A DNA stretch of 64,000 bases from Nocardia arthritidis NBRC 100137 (GTDB taxonomy: Bacteria > Actinomycetota > Actinomycetes > Mycobacteriales > Mycobacteriaceae): assembly GCF_001612765.1 (NCBI RefSeq), contig NZ_BDBB01000030.1, positions 1-64,000 of the forward strand, read 5' to 3'. Shown here in pieces: positions 8,653-19,600 of this stretch (position 1 is the first letter of the stretch; every line of letters starts with the position of its first letter). The translations under genes were made by a program, and so were the position numbers. The notes below the pieces were generated by a model. The model did no database searches, had not been told where the DNA came from, and saw only the letters and a program-made list of their open reading frames with translations.

Positions 8653-8680
8653 GTACCCCCGGGGCAGCGCCCGGGGTTAC
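8653..8680 (-). terminator. Terminator hairpin downstream of the MTB12-like gene
   Basis: An 11-bp stem with one mismatch (GTACCCCCGGG against CCCGGGGTTAC) and a 6-nt loop. It lies just after the minus-strand MTB12-like gene and before the siderophore-interacting gene, so the latter is likely to use its own iron-regulated promoter. Confidence 0.65.
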
Positions 8681-8692
8681 ACGGATTCGAGA

Positions 8693-9163
8693 TCAGCAGG
8701 ACAGCGCGAGCGCCGAGGCGAGGCTGCACTCCGCCTGGCGGGTCAGCTTCCAGTGGCCGTCGATCTGCTTCCACGAGACGTCGTAGGTGAAGTCTGGGTA
8801 ACCCTCGGTGGTGACCAGCAATTGGGCATCGATCCGGTCGCCGGAGGTGGACGGGTTGGCCACGCTGTAGCGCAGGCTCGGCGGAGCGGCCGCGAGCAGG
8901 CCTGCGATCTTGTCCATCGTCGCGACGCCCGCCTCGCCCGATTCCAGCTCCGCCGCCCGCGCGCTGCGCGAGGCGCCGGTGTTGATCGCCACGCGCAGTT
9001 TGGCGGTCAGCTCGCCCGCGCCGGGGACCTGGGCGTGCAGGGGTGCGACCATGGGCGCCGCCACCGCGGGCGCGACGGTAACCACCGGGCCGGCGAGTGC
9101 GGCCGCGAGCGCGAACGCCGTTGCGGCGAGCCTGGTAATGGCGTTGTTCGAAGTCCTGGTCAT
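8693..9163 (-). CDS. Secreted MTB12-like low-molecular-weight antigen family protein
   Basis: A 156-residue protein from the ATG at 9163; the longer open frame overlaps the divergent nbtG gene and is rejected. An N-terminal signal peptide (MTRTSNNAITRLAATAFALA, then an Ala-rich h-region and the site APAVAAP) predicts export. The C-terminal domain, with LLAAAPPSLRYSVANPST, a beta-rich middle and WKQIDGHWKLTRQ, resembles the MTB12/CFP2 family of mycobacterial secreted proteins. The start is divergent from nbtG across a 170-nt gap containing an iron box, so it may be iron-regulated. The family's molecular role is unknown. Confidence 0.75.
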   Translation of the reverse strand: MTRTSNNAITRLAATAFALAAALAGPVVTVAPAVAAPMVAPLHAQVPGAGELTAKLRVAINTGASRSARAAELESGEAGVATMDKIAGLLAAAPPSLRYSVANPSTSGDRIDAQLLVTTEGYPDFTYDVSWKQIDGHWKLTRQAECSLASALALSC

Positions 9164-9226
9164 TTGTTCATCCAATCGTTCGCGGGTGTGAGTGTCGCCG
9201 CTCTGGTCGGGTACGAGTGTGCAATA

Positions 9227-9245
9227 TAAGGTAAGCCTATGCAAA
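9227..9245 (+). promoter_or_regulatory. IdeR/DmdR-like iron box upstream of nbtG
   Basis: The sequence TAAGGTAAGCCTATGCAAA has a strong left half and a weaker right half against the iron-box consensus. It lies between the divergent nbtG and MTB12-like genes, about 90 nt before the nbtG start and 64 nt before the other gene, so it could control both. Confidence 0.7.
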
Positions 9246-9335
9246 CATGATCCGGACGGGTTCTGGTTGTCGGCGCGGGAGTATCCCCGTGCACCCAGCG
9301 GGAAGCCGCGGGACGTCGGAGAGAGTGGAGAACCG

Positions 9336-10619
9336 GTGGAAACGCTTCTGGTGATCGGAGCCGGCCCGAAAGCCCTTGCGGTGGCCGCGAAAGCGCACGT
9401 GATGCGCGAACTCGGCTTGCCCGCGCCGCGGGTCGTCGTCATCGAGGCGCACGCGGTGGGCGGGAACTGGCTGCCGAGCGGCGGCTGGACCGACGGCAGG
9501 CACCGGCTGGGCACGAGCCCGGAGAAGGACGTGGGCTTCCCCTATCACTCGACCTGGGCTCGCGGGCGCAACCAGGAAATCAACGCGGCCATGATGGCTT
9601 ACAGCTGGACGTCGTTCCTGATCGAGCAGGGCACCTACGCGGAGTGGATCGATCGAGGTCGTCCGAATCCGGCCCATCACGTCTGGGCCAAGTATCTGCA
9701 GTGGGTGGCGCGCCGGATCGATCTCGAACTCGTCTCCGGCACAGTGCGATCCATCGGCGCCGCCGCCGACGGCTGGCTCGTCACCGCGACGGATCCCGAC
9801 GGCGGCACGATCCGGCTGGACGCGTCCGGGCTGATGATCACCGGTCCTGGCGTCAGCACCAAGGCCCTCGCCGACCATCCGCGGGTGTTGAGCATCGCGC
9901 AATTCTGGGATCTGGCCGGGCGGCGCAGCCTGCCCCTCGCCTCCCGTGTCGCGGTGATCGGTGGCGGCGAGACGGCGGGCTCGGCGTTGGACGAGCTGGT
10001 GCGCCACGGCATGCTGTCGATCTCGGTGATCTCGCCGATGGCGACGATCTACACGCGTGGCGAAAGCTATTTCGAGAACTCGCTGTTCAGCGATCCGGTC
10101 AAGTGGGCGGGACTGACCGTCCAGGAACGGCGCGACGTCATCCGCAGGACCGACCGCGGCGTCTTCTCGGTGCGGGTGCAGGAGAGCCTGCTCGGCGACA
10201 GCCGGGTACATCACTTGCAGGGCCGTGCGGTTCGCGTCGCCGAGCAGGGTGACGGGGTGGCGCTGACGCTGCGCAACGAGCGGCGTCCGGATCAATCGCA
10301 TACTTTCGACCTGGTCATCGATGCCACTGGCGGCCAGCCGCTGTGGTTCCTGAACCTTTTCGATCAGGACGCGGCTGACCTGCTGGAGCTGGCGGTCGGC
10401 GGCAGGCCCACCCAAGAGCGGATCGAGGTATCGATCGGCTACGACCTCGCGGTGTCGGGGATGGAGACCAAGCTCTACCTGCCGAACCTGGCGGCGGTCG
10501 CGCAGGGGCCCGGGTTCCCGAATCTGAGTTGCCTGGGCGAACTTTCCGATCGCGTGCTGCAACCGGTCACCCGGCGGTCCGGTGCGCACCTCACGGGCGC
10601 CGCGCGGGCGCTCGGATGA
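9336..10619 (+). CDS. nbtG: L-lysine N6-monooxygenase of siderophore synthesis (NbtG/MbtG)
   Basis: A 427-residue flavin-dependent N-hydroxylating monooxygenase that hydroxylates the lysine epsilon-amine (free or chain-borne) to build the hydroxamate iron ligands. The FAD motif GAGPKALA starts at residue 8. The NADPH-binding motif VIGGGETAG lies near 207, and a C-terminal D-ATGGQP stretch near 330. The GTG start at 9336 is chosen because METLLVIGAG aligns with the family start, a GGAG site precedes it, and the upstream codons run through the iron box region. It converges with nbtH, the acyltransferase acting on the same side chain. Confidence 0.9.
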   Translation: METLLVIGAGPKALAVAAKAHVMRELGLPAPRVVVIEAHAVGGNWLPSGGWTDGRHRLGTSPEKDVGFPYHSTWARGRNQEINAAMMAYSWTSFLIEQGTYAEWIDRGRPNPAHHVWAKYLQWVARRIDLELVSGTVRSIGAAADGWLVTATDPDGGTIRLDASGLMITGPGVSTKALADHPRVLSIAQFWDLAGRRSLPLASRVAVIGGGETAGSALDELVRHGMLSISVISPMATIYTRGESYFENSLFSDPVKWAGLTVQERRDVIRRTDRGVFSVRVQESLLGDSRVHHLQGRAVRVAEQGDGVALTLRNERRPDQSHTFDLVIDATGGQPLWFLNLFDQDAADLLELAVGGRPTQERIEVSIGYDLAVSGMETKLYLPNLAAVAQGPGFPNLSCLGELSDRVLQPVTRRSGAHLTGAARALG

Positions 10620-10654
10620 GTGCCCACGCTGTCGACGCCGCGTGCCGCGCCGCA

Positions 10655-11317
10655 CTACTCCCGCACGGTCGGGATGTCCGCCGGGGTGCGCGGCAGATAG
10701 TAGAGCGTGATGCGGCGGTCCGGCCGGATGTCGAATTCGCCGAGGTTGGGAACGCCGAACCGCTCGGTCATGCGCCGCACCGCGACATTGCGGTGATCGG
10801 GTTCGATCAGGATGCGACGGCAGTTCGATTCCGCGAAGATCCCCGCCAGCAGGCCGCTGACGAAGGCGAACATGATGCCTCGCCCGATCGCCTCCGAATC
10901 GGCGGTGGCCAGGTGGAAGGCCACGTCATAGGGGTCGGCGTGGTAGATCCTGGCGATCTCGTCCTTGGCCGGGCGATACAACTCCAAGTAGGCGATGTCG
11001 CGCCGGCCCAGTTCCGGCCTGCCCGCGGCGGCGAAGTCGTAGCCGACGATGCATGGGCGGGAATAGGTTCCGGCCAGCTGCGCGCGCAGATTCTGCCTGC
11101 GCAGTTCGACGGGCCACGGCTGCTCCCACGACTCGATCAGATGCGGTCGGTTCATCCACTCGGTGAGCAGCTCGGCGTCGGCGCCGTCCGCGTCGACCGT
11201 CCGGATGTCGAACGGAGCGGGCAGGGCGGGCAGTGGCGGAGCGGGCACGGCCCGCAGTTCGTCGGAGATGTCGGTCAGCTCGCGCGCGATGACATAGGGC
11301 GTTTCGGTGGGGTTCAT
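10655..11317 (-). CDS. nbtH: Lysine N6-acyltransferase of siderophore synthesis (NbtH/MbtK)
   Basis: A 220-residue GNAT-fold acyltransferase of the MbtK/IucB/RhbD family. It transfers an acyl group onto the N6-amine of (hydroxy)lysine to complete the hydroxamate. The conserved block EWMNRPHLIESWEQPWP at about 53-69, AYLELYRPAKD near 110 and a late FGVPNLGEFD region fit the family. It is transcribed away from nbtA; the two starts share a 184-nt gap with an iron box. It converges with nbtG with 35 nt between them. The acyl group size cannot be read from the sequence. Confidence 0.88.
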   Translation of the reverse strand: MNPTETPYVIARELTDISDELRAVPAPPLPALPAPFDIRTVDADGADAELLTEWMNRPHLIESWEQPWPVELRRQNLRAQLAGTYSRPCIVGYDFAAAGRPELGRRDIAYLELYRPAKDEIARIYHADPYDVAFHLATADSEAIGRGIMFAFVSGLLAGIFAESNCRRILIEPDHRNVAVRRMTERFGVPNLGEFDIRPDRRITLYYLPRTPADIPTVRE

Positions 11318-11360
11318 CGGTCGTCGAGCTCCGTTCGGTAGTGGCCCTGCTGGATGAAGG

Positions 11361-11379
11361 TAAGGTTACCCTATGCTAA
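11361..11379 (+). promoter_or_regulatory. IdeR/DmdR-like iron box in the nbtH-nbtA divergent promoter
   Basis: The sequence TAAGGTTACCCTATGCTAA matches the left half of the iron-box consensus well and the right half in part; a second TAACCT follows at once, so two overlapping half-site pairs are possible. It sits between the divergent nbtH and nbtA starts and could control the acyltransferase and the whole nbtA-nbtE operon. Confidence 0.75.
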
Positions 11380-11501
11380 CCTCTCGTGGTCGGCGAGGTC
11401 CGGCCGTTCCCCGGGGGCGGCGCGGGGCAGCGTGCCGCGGCCGAATCCATTTGTCCGCGGTGTCTTTTCGCTGACACCGCGTTATGTGTAGGAGCTGTTG
11501 G

Positions 11502-12275
11502 ATGACGAGAAAACCCGGGTGGATTCGGAAGTTCCACAAGCCCGCCGCGGAAACGCTGCCGCCCCTGGTGCTGTTCCCCCACGCAGGCAGTGGAGCCTCG
11601 ACCTACCGCACCATGTCCAAAAGGCTCAGTGCGGATTTCGACGTCGTCCTCGTGCAATATCCGGGACGTCAGGACCGCGCCGCCGAACCGATGCCCGCCA
11701 GTCTTTCCGAACTCGCGGCAGGTGCGCTCGCGGAATTCCTCGAATCCCCGTATCACCGCGGTATTCCGATCACGGTATTCGGGCACAGCGTCGGCGCGAT
11801 GGTGGCCTTCGAGTTCGTCCGTCAGGCCGAGGCCGCCGGGGTGCCGGTGGCGCTGCTCGGCGCGTCCAGCGCGGTGGCGCCCGCCTTGGTGGCCGACAGC
11901 GAACCGCTGCCGACCGAGGAGGAGGCGCTGCTCGACCGGCTCGCGGCCTTGAACGGCACCGGCGCGGATGTTTTGGCTGATCGCGACATCATGCGGATGA
12001 CACTGCCCGCCCTGCAAGCCGACTACCGCGCCTTCGATGCCTACGTGTGCGAGCCGGATGTGCGGGTCGGCGCGCGGATCGAGGTCGTCGGCGGCGCCGA
12101 CGACGACTTCGTCACCATCGCTGATCTGCGCCCATGGCTCGCGCACAGCGCTCGGGGTGGCTCGGTCACGCTCTTCGACGGCGGGCACTTCTATTTGTAC
12201 GACCACATCGACGGCATCGCGGAATTGCTTTCCGCCGCAGCCGCCGACGCCGGACAGTCCGCTCTTTCCAGTTAG
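11502..12275 (+). CDS. nbtA: Type II thioesterase (NbtA)
   Basis: A 257-residue alpha/beta-hydrolase of the external thioesterase class that serves PKS/NRPS lines, removing stalled or wrong groups from carrier domains or helping release. The nucleophile motif GHSVG gives Ser96. The region FPHAGSGASTY (26-36) is typical for type II thioesterases, and the catalytic His lies in GGHFYL near 229. The ATG at 11502 is chosen because AGGAG precedes it and MTRKPGW begins the conserved part. It is the first gene of an nbtA-E operon: nbtB starts 7 nt after its stop. It follows the iron-box promoter. Confidence 0.88.
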   Translation: MTRKPGWIRKFHKPAAETLPPLVLFPHAGSGASTYRTMSKRLSADFDVVLVQYPGRQDRAAEPMPASLSELAAGALAEFLESPYHRGIPITVFGHSVGAMVAFEFVRQAEAAGVPVALLGASSAVAPALVADSEPLPTEEEALLDRLAALNGTGADVLADRDIMRMTLPALQADYRAFDAYVCEPDVRVGARIEVVGGADDDFVTIADLRPWLAHSARGGSVTLFDGGHFYLYDHIDGIAELLSAAAADAGQSALSS

Positions 12276-12282
12276 GTTCAGC

Positions 12283-13611
12283 ATGTCAGGATCGGCTTCG
12301 GGGGACGAAGACCATATCGTCGTCGTCGGAATCGGGGTCGAGGCCCCCGGCGGGATAAACAGTCCACAGGAATTCTGGTCGGCGCTCACCGACTCGAAAG
12401 AACTCATCGGCCCGCTGCCGCGCGACCGGGAATGGCCGATCGAACAGCTGCTCACTCTCGGCCGCAACGACGGCTGGAGCGATGTTCGCGATGCGGGTGG
12501 TTTTCTGTCCGAAGCAACGGAATTCGATGCGGCGTTCTTCGGGATCACGCCGCGGGAAGCCGTCGCGATGGATCCGCAGCAACGCGTGGGATTACGCGTG
12601 GCGTGGCGGGCGGTCGAGGACGCCGGACTGAATCCCGGCGCCGTCGACGGCGCCGACGCGGGGTGCTGGATGGGCGTCACGCCGTTGGAGTACGGCCCGC
12701 GGATGGCGAGCGTCAGCGAGCACAGCGGCTATCGGATGACCGGCACCACGCTCGGCGCGGTGGCGGGCCGGATCTCGCACAGCCTGGGGCTGATCGGGCC
12801 TTCGATCAGTGTGGACACCTCCTGCGCGGCGGGTTTGACCGCCCTGCATCAGGCGGCGGCGGCGATCCGGGCGGGCGAATGCGACTGGGGCCTGGCGGGT
12901 GGCGTGTGCGTGATGGGTTCACCCGGCATGTTCGTGGAGTTCGCGAAGAACAACGCGCTGTCGACCGACGGCCACTGCCGCGCGTACTCCGCGGGCACCA
13001 CCGGGACCCTCTGGGGCGAGGGCGCGGGAGTGGTTGTGCTGGAGAGGGAATCGCGGGCACGGCGGCTCGGTCATCGAATCTACGCGCGACTGCTCGGCTC
13101 CCGGGTCAATCACAACGGCAAGGGCGCTCCGCTGGCCGTGCCCAGCGCCGACGCGCAGCAACGGCTGATCCGCGCGGCGCTCACCGCGGCCCGCGTCGCC
13201 CCGGAACACATCGGACTCGTCGAGGGGCACGGCACCGGCACGTCGGTGGGCGACCCCATCGAACTCACCGCGCTCATGCGGATGTACGGCGCGCCCGAGC
13301 GTGCGCGGGGCGCGCTGCTGGGATCGGTCAAGTCGAACATCGGTCACACGCAGGCGGCGGCGGGCATGCTCGGCCTGATCAAGATGCTGCTGTGCGGCGC
13401 GAACGGTCACGTCGTGCCGAGTCTGTGGGCGGAGCACCCGACCGACGCGGTCGACTGGGAGACCACGAGTCTGCGGCTGGCCACGAAATACGCGCCGTGG
13501 GAGCCGATCGATGGCGTCCGCTACGGAGCGGTGTCGGCATTCGGCGTGGCGGGGACCAACGCGCACGCGATCGTCGGGATGCCCGATCTGGAGGAGGACA
13601 GTGATGCCTGA
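12283..13611 (+). CDS. nbtB: Stand-alone ketosynthase of the siderophore PKS (NbtB)
   Basis: A 442-residue beta-ketoacyl synthase that should condense a malonyl-type extender with a fatty acyl starter in making the lipid beta-hydroxy acid of nocobactin. The active site cysteine lies in DTSCAAG (Cys181, a variant of DTACSS). The catalytic histidines are in EGHGTGT (His316) and KSNIGH (His355). It has no AT or ACP of its own; these lie in NbtC. The ATG at 12283 gives the normal family N-terminus (DEDHIVVVGIG). Its end overlaps the nbtC start by 8 nt, so the two halves of the module are made together. Confidence 0.9.
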   Translation: MSGSASGDEDHIVVVGIGVEAPGGINSPQEFWSALTDSKELIGPLPRDREWPIEQLLTLGRNDGWSDVRDAGGFLSEATEFDAAFFGITPREAVAMDPQQRVGLRVAWRAVEDAGLNPGAVDGADAGCWMGVTPLEYGPRMASVSEHSGYRMTGTTLGAVAGRISHSLGLIGPSISVDTSCAAGLTALHQAAAAIRAGECDWGLAGGVCVMGSPGMFVEFAKNNALSTDGHCRAYSAGTTGTLWGEGAGVVVLERESRARRLGHRIYARLLGSRVNHNGKGAPLAVPSADAQQRLIRAALTAARVAPEHIGLVEGHGTGTSVGDPIELTALMRMYGAPERARGALLGSVKSNIGHTQAAAGMLGLIKMLLCGANGHVVPSLWAEHPTDAVDWETTSLRLATKYAPWEPIDGVRYGAVSAFGVAGTNAHAIVGMPDLEEDSDA

Positions 13612-16600
13612 GTACCGGCTACCGGACGGCACCACCCCGGTGCTGCTCTCCTCGGACAGCGCCGCCGGGCTGCGTGCCGAGGCCGCCGCGATCCTGGCCT
13701 ATCTGGACACCCACCCGCGGGTGGACCCCGATCGACTGGCGAGCCATCTGTTGCGCACCAGGATCGCCCGCAGATATCGCGCGCTGGCCATGGTCACCAC
13801 ACGCGAGGAGTTGCTCGACGCGTTGCGGTCGGTCGCGGCGGACGCCGCGCACCCCGCGGTGGTGACCTCCGGCGGCGCGGTCGCGGCACGCCGCGTCGGA
13901 TTCGTCTTCCCCGGCCAGGGCAGCCAGCGCCCCGGCATGGGCAAGCCGTACTACGACTTCTCGCAGGCGTACCGGGCCGCCGTGGACGAGTGCGCGGCCG
14001 TGCACGAGGAGCGATACGGCCATGCGCGACCGGTGCACTATCTGCTCGCGGCCGACGAGGAATACGGCGAGACGCTCTGGGAAGTGCAGCCCGCCAGAAT
14101 GTTCCACCTGATCAGCTTGGCCGCCATGTGGCGGGCGGCGGGCGTGCGTCCCGCCGCCACCATCGGGCACAGCCAGGGTGAACTCGCCGCCTGCGTAGTC
14201 TCCGGGGCGCTGACGTTGCGCGATGCGGTGTCGATCGTCACGCATCGGGCCGAACTACTGGAGCGGGACCTGTCGGACGGGTACGCGGTGGCCGTGCTCG
14301 GCGCCGACCGGGAGGAATGCGAGGAGCTGCTGGCCCGGAATTCGGGGTGGGCGGAGGTCTCGATCGTCAACTCGCCTCGTCTGATCGGCGTCTCCGGCCA
14401 CGAGGCCGCCATCGCGGAACTCGTGGCGACCGCGACCGCCAAAGGGCTGTTCGCCAGGCAGATTCAGATGTCCTTCCCGTCGCATACCTCCGCGATGACG
14501 CGGTTGCGGAGCGAATTCCAGTCCGCGCTCGAGGAACTGAGCAGCAAGACCTTCGCGATCGGCGAGATCGCCTGCTACGGAGGCACGCTCGGTGCAGCGA
14601 TCACCGCCGAGTCGACCCATCACGACTACTGGTACTGGAATCTGCGCAACCGCGTTCGCTTCGACCGCGCGATCGTGGCGGCGGCCGAGCACGTGGACAC
14701 CTTCATCGAGATCGCCGAGCATCCCACGTTGCAGCCGGCGTTGCGGGAGAATCTGGCCCACGTCGCGGCCGAGCCGGGGCGGGCCGCCCGTGAGTTCCGC
14801 ATCGCCGGGACCTCACTGCGCACCGCGGACGGGCTGGGTGAGTTCACCCGGAATCTCGCCGAGGTCGCGGTCCACGACCTGCACTACGACTGGCAGGCAC
14901 TTCGCACCGTATCGGAGCAGCGCCCGCCCGCGCTGCCGTTGCGCGACTTCCCCGCCACGGTGATGAATCAGAAGAGGCTGTGGGCGCCGTACCAGTCGGG
15001 GGCCGAGGCGCCGGTCCCGGTCGCCGTGCCGCCCGTGCGGTTGCGCGAGGAGTGGACCAAGCTGTCCCGCTTCGCGCTGGCCGCACCGCGGAGCGTGCTG
15101 CTCGCTGATCACGACGGTCGCGCCGACGAACTCGCGGCGGCGATGCAGGCGCGGGCCCCGCGCCACGGCGCCGCTATCTCCGACACCGAGACCCCCGCCG
15201 ATACCATGGTGCTGTTGCTCGCGCCGAGTGTGGCCGCGAACGAAGAAGGCGCGGTCGCGGAACTCGCCGAGTTCGCTCGCACTGCCGAGCAGCTGACCGC
15301 CATCGCTCCGGGTGTCACCGAATGCTGGCTGGTGACAACGGGTGCGGAGGCCGCGACGCCGGAAGATGACCCGTCCCTCGCCCACTCGGCGGCGAGCGCC
15401 GCATATCGCAGCCTGGGCCTGGACCATCTCGGCATCGCCTTCCGGCACCTCGACTTGCCGCCGGATGCCGCGACGCTGGACCCGACCACGGTGGCCGACA
15501 AGATCTTCGAAGCCATTCATGTGCTGGGCGAGCCCGAACTCGCGCTGCGGAACGGAAAGTTGCACGCGAAGCGTCTCGTCCGCGCCGAGCCGGGCGGTGC
15601 GTCGACGCCTCCGGATCTGCGCGAAGTCTTGATTCTCGGTGGGACCGGATACGTCGGCCTCGAGTTCTGCGCGCAGTTCGTCCGCGACGGCGCGCGCCGG
15701 ATCACCCTGGTGAACCGCACCGGGGAGACGAGCGCGTTCACCGAGCGGCTGCGGGCGATACGCGAACTCGGCCGGACCGAGATCGACTTGGTGGCCTGCG
15801 ATATCACCGAAGCGGCCGCGGTGGCCGACCTGGCGCGGCGTTTCGCCGATCGCCCTGTGAGCGTGGTCGTGCACGCCGCGGTCCGATACGCATGGACCCG
15901 GTTCGAATCGGCCGCGGTCGCCGAGGCAGCCGCCGCGAAGGTGCTCGGACTCGCCGGGGTGCTGCGCACGCTGCCATTGGCCGCCGACTGCACCGTCCTG
16001 TTGTGCTCCTCGTTCGTGGCCACGCTCGGTGGGCGCGAGCAGGCGTTGTACGCGGCCACGAACCGCATGCTCGACAGCCTCGCGGTACGGCTGCGGGCGC
16101 AGGGCGGGGATTGCGTGTCGGTGCAATGGGGCCTGTGGGGGCTGTCCGGTGCGGAACACGCCGCGGTGGAGGCCCGAATCCTCGGTGCGGGTTTGCAGCC
16201 CATGCCCGCCGCGCCCGCGATCGCGGCGGGTTTCGCCGATCGCACCGGGAACGGGGTGGTGCTGTCCGCGGACTGGGAGCGGTTGCGTCAGACGGTCGAG
16301 CTCGCCGGCCTGACAACGGTTTTCGCGCCCGCGCTCCCCGCTCGCGAGCCTTCGGTGCCCGTGGCCACACCGTCCACGCCGCCGTCGTCCGCCCTCGAGC
16401 GGGAAGCGGACGTGACAGACGATCTCGCGGAGATCGTCCGGCGCGAACTCGGACAAGTGATGCTCCTCGACGGCCCCGACCATATCGACGGCTCGGTTCC
16501 GCTGGTCGCGCTCGGCTTCGACTCGTTGCAGGCGGTCGATCTGCGCGCCCGGTTGAAGACGACGCTGCACCGCGAGCTGCCGGTCGCGGCCATCCTGGGC

Positions 16601-16651
16601 GGTGCGTCCCTGGATGACGTCGTACTGCTCATGTCCGGGAACCGAGGCTGA
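13604..16651 (+). CDS. nbtC: PKS subunit with AT-KR-ACP domains (NbtC)
   Basis: A 1015-residue polyketide synthase. Domains in order: an acyltransferase (about 85-400; GQGSQRPGM near 104, nucleophile GHSQGE with Ser190), a linker, a ketoreductase (about 670-880; Rossmann motif GGTGYVG, catalytic Ser/Tyr in [21 protein letters not shown]) and an ACP (LGFDSLQ, Ser974). With NbtB it forms one complete split module that would make a 3-hydroxy acyl unit; no dehydratase or enoylreductase is seen, which fits a retained hydroxyl used for the ester of nocobactin. The ATG at 13604 has GAGGAGG upstream. It nearly abuts nbtD. Confidence 0.9.
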   Translation: MPEYRLPDGTTPVLLSSDSAAGLRAEAAAILAYLDTHPRVDPDRLASHLLRTRIARRYRALAMVTTREELLDALRSVAADAAHPAVVTSGGAVAARRVGFVFPGQGSQRPGMGKPYYDFSQAYRAAVDECAAVHEERYGHARPVHYLLAADEEYGETLWEVQPARMFHLISLAAMWRAAGVRPAATIGHSQGELAACVVSGALTLRDAVSIVTHRAELLERDLSDGYAVAVLGADREECEELLARNSGWAEVSIVNSPRLIGVSGHEAAIAELVATATAKGLFARQIQMSFPSHTSAMTRLRSEFQSALEELSSKTFAIGEIACYGGTLGAAITAESTHHDYWYWNLRNRVRFDRAIVAAAEHVDTFIEIAEHPTLQPALRENLAHVAAEPGRAAREFRIAGTSLRTADGLGEFTRNLAEVAVHDLHYDWQALRTVSEQRPPALPLRDFPATVMNQKRLWAPYQSGAEAPVPVAVPPVRLREEWTKLSRFALAAPRSVLLADHDGRADELAAAMQARAPRHGAAISDTETPADTMVLLLAPSVAANEEGAVAELAEFARTAEQLTAIAPGVTECWLVTTGAEAATPEDDPSLAHSAASAAYRSLGLDHLGIAFRHLDLPPDAATLDPTTVADKIFEAIHVLGEPELALRNGKLHAKRLVRAEPGGASTPPDLREVLILGGTGYVGLEFCAQFVRDGARRITLVNRTGETSAFTERLRAIRELGRTEIDLVACDITEAAAVADLARRFADRPVSVVVHAAVRYAWTRFESAAVAEAAAAKVLGLAGVLRTLPLAADCTVLLCSSFVATLGGREQALYAATNRMLDSLAVRLRAQGGDCVSVQWGLWGLSGAEHAAVEARILGAGLQPMPAAPAIAAGFADRTGNGVVLSADWERLRQTVELAGLTTVFAPALPAREPSVPVATPSTPPSSALEREADVTDDLAEIVRRELGQVMLLDGPDHIDGSVPLVALGFDSLQAVDLRARLKTTLHRELPVAAILGGASLDDVVLLMSGNRG

Positions 16652-16686
16652 TGGTGGCCGAGAACACAGGCTCAGGAGGCCGCTTC

Positions 16687-19600
16687 ATGTCGGAGAACAC
16701 GCAGGCGCCCATGCCGGAGATCGAGGACGTGCTCGCGCTGAGCCCGTTGCAGGAGGGCCTGTTCTCGCTGGCCAGGCTGGCCGGAGAAGGCGATCTGTAC
16801 GCACTGCAGTTCGTCTACGAGATCGCGGGACCCGTCGATGTGGCACTGCTGCGCCGCAGCGTCGAGACGATCCTGCGGCGGCACGCGAACCTGCGCGCGT
16901 CGTTCTGGGATCGCGACCTTCCCCGGCCGGTGCAGATCGTGCCCGTCGCCGCGGAGCTGCCGTGGGCCGAACGCGCGATCGACCCGGCCGAACTCGACGC
17001 CGCAATCGCCGCCGAAACGCGGGCGCCTTTCGACCTGGCCCGCGGCCCTCTGCTGCGCGTGCTGCTGCTGCGGTTGCCGGACGACACCTGGCGTCTGGTC
17101 CTGACCGCGCACCACATCCTGCTGGACGGCTGGTCGCTCGGCGTGTTCTTCCGGGAACTGTTCGCCCTGTACCAGGCGGGCGCCGCGGCCGACGCGCTGC
17201 CCGCACCCCGGCCCTACCGGGACTACATCGGCTGGCTGTCCGCCCGCGACAACGAAACCGCGCTGCGCGCCTGGCGGGAATACCTCGGCGACCTCGATCC
17301 GCTGATCATCGCCGACCGCGGCGATTCGACGGTCAACACCATCGTGCCCACGATCGACACGCTGACGCTGGACGCGGTCGAGACCAGCCGGTTGACGGCA
17401 TGGGCGCGGGCGAACGCGCTGACGATGAACACCGTCGTGCAGTACGCCTGGTCGGTCGTGCTCGGCAGGCTGACCGACCGGAGCGACGTGGTCTTCGGCA
17501 CCACCGTCTCGGGACGGCCGGACGAGCTGTCCGGTGTCGAGACCATGATCGGGTTGTTCATCAACACCGTCCCAGTCCGCGTCGCCGTCGGTGCGGGCAA
17601 CGTGGTGCGCGACTGCGCGCGGCTGCAACGCGAGGCGGCTCCGATGCGTGATCTCGCCTACGTCAGCCTGTCCGCGATTCAGCGGTCGGTGGGTTCCGGC
17701 ACGCTGTTCGACACGCTGTTCGTGTACGAGAACGCGCCCATGTCCGATGTGCTGCGCCCCATCGAGGCGGCCGACGGTGTTCGGTTCCGGCCGATCACGT
17801 CGGAGAGCCTGACGCACTACCCGCTCGCGGTGACCTCGTTCCTGTACGAGGGACAGCTGGTGGTGACGGTCGAGGCGGTGCAGGCGGCGTTGCGCACCCT
17901 GTCCGGTTCCGACGTCGCGGCGCGGTTGATCTCGGTGCTGCGGCAGTTACCCGAGATCGGCGAGCGCGGGCCCGACGCTCTGGACGTGCTGCTACCGGGC
18001 GAGAGCGCGCGGCCACCGGCAGCCACCGCCGAAGACGTGCGCGGCGCGACCGTTTGGGAGCTGTTCGCGCGCCAGGTCGCCGCCACGCCGGACGCGCTCG
18101 CGCTCAGCACCGAGCACGATCGGTACACCTACCGCGAGTTGTCCGATGCCGCAGTGCGTCTGGCGGGTGTCATCGCTGCCTACGGAGCCGGTCCGGAAGA
18201 TGTCGTCGCCCTGGCCTTGCCGCGGTCGGCTCAGTCGATCGTGGCGATCCTCGCCGTGCTCGCCACCGGCGCGGCCTATGTGCCCGTCGACATCACGCTG
18301 CCCGCCACCCGCGTCGAATCGATCGTGCGCCGATCCCGTCCGCGACTGATCCTGGTCGACGCCTGGGGCCTGCCCGCGGTCCACGAGATCGGGGACAGCC
18401 CGCAGATACTGCTGATGGACCAGTTCTCCGAGAATCTGCCTGCGTTCACACCCGTGCCCGGCCGCCGCCCCGAACAGGCCGCCTACCTGATCTTCACTTC
18501 CGGTTCCACCGGGGAACCAAAAGGCGTTGTGGGCACCCACTCCGCGTTGGCCGCCTACTTCGCCGACCACCGCGACCGGGTCTACCGGCCCGCCGTGGCG
18601 CGGCTCGGGCGGCCGCTGCGGATCGCGCATGCCTGGTCGCTCAGCTTCGACGCCTCCTGGCAGCCGCTGATCGGACTGCTCGACGGACATGCCATCCACC
18701 TGTTCGACGTCGAGGAGATGCGCGACGCGCGACGTCTGGTCGACGGCATCATCCGGCACGGACTGGACATGATCGACACGACCCCCTCGATGTTCGCCCA
18801 GCTCGCCGTGGCCGGGCTGGTCGACGCGGGCGCCACGCCGCTGTCCGTGCTCGCGCTCGGCGGCGAGGCCATCGGCGCTCCGCTGTGGAAGCAGTTGTGC
18901 GCGCTGCCCGATACCGCCGTGCACAACTGCTACGGCCCCACCGAGACGACGGTGGAGGCGGTGGTCGCCGCTGTGGTCGACGGCGATGCCGAACCGGCCA
19001 TCGGGGCGCCGGTCACCGGGATGACCGGATATGTCCTGGATTCGCGGCTGCGGCAGGCGCCGGTTGGCGTCGTGGGCGAGCTGTATCTCGCCGGCGCTCA
19101 GGTCGCCCGCGGTTATGTCGGCATGCCGGGAATCACCGCGGGCCGGTTCGTCGCCGATCCGCACCGCGCGGGCGAACGGATGTATCGCACCGGTGATCTG
19201 GTGCGCCGCTTGCCCTCCGGCGATCTGGCCTACGTCGGCCGGGCGGACGACCAGGTGAAGATCCGGGGCTACCGGATCGAGATCGGCGATATCGAGACGG
19301 CCTTGCTCGCGCTGCCGGGCGTGCAGGCCGCCGCGGTGGTCGTGGTGCGCCGAGCGGGTGGTCCCAGCCTGGCCGCGTTCGCCGTGGGTGACGGTCTCGA
19401 CGCGGTGGAGTTGCGCGCCGCGCTGACCGAGCGGCTGCCCGGTTACATGGTGCCGAACCGGATTCTGGTCGTCGAGCAGCTGCCGGTGACCAGCAACGGA
19501 AAGCTCGACGCGAAGCGGCTCGCGGTGCTCGCCGAGGATCGGGCCGCCGGTGCGGGGGCGGCCCCCGCGCGCACCGGCACCGAACGCCGGCTGTGCGCCG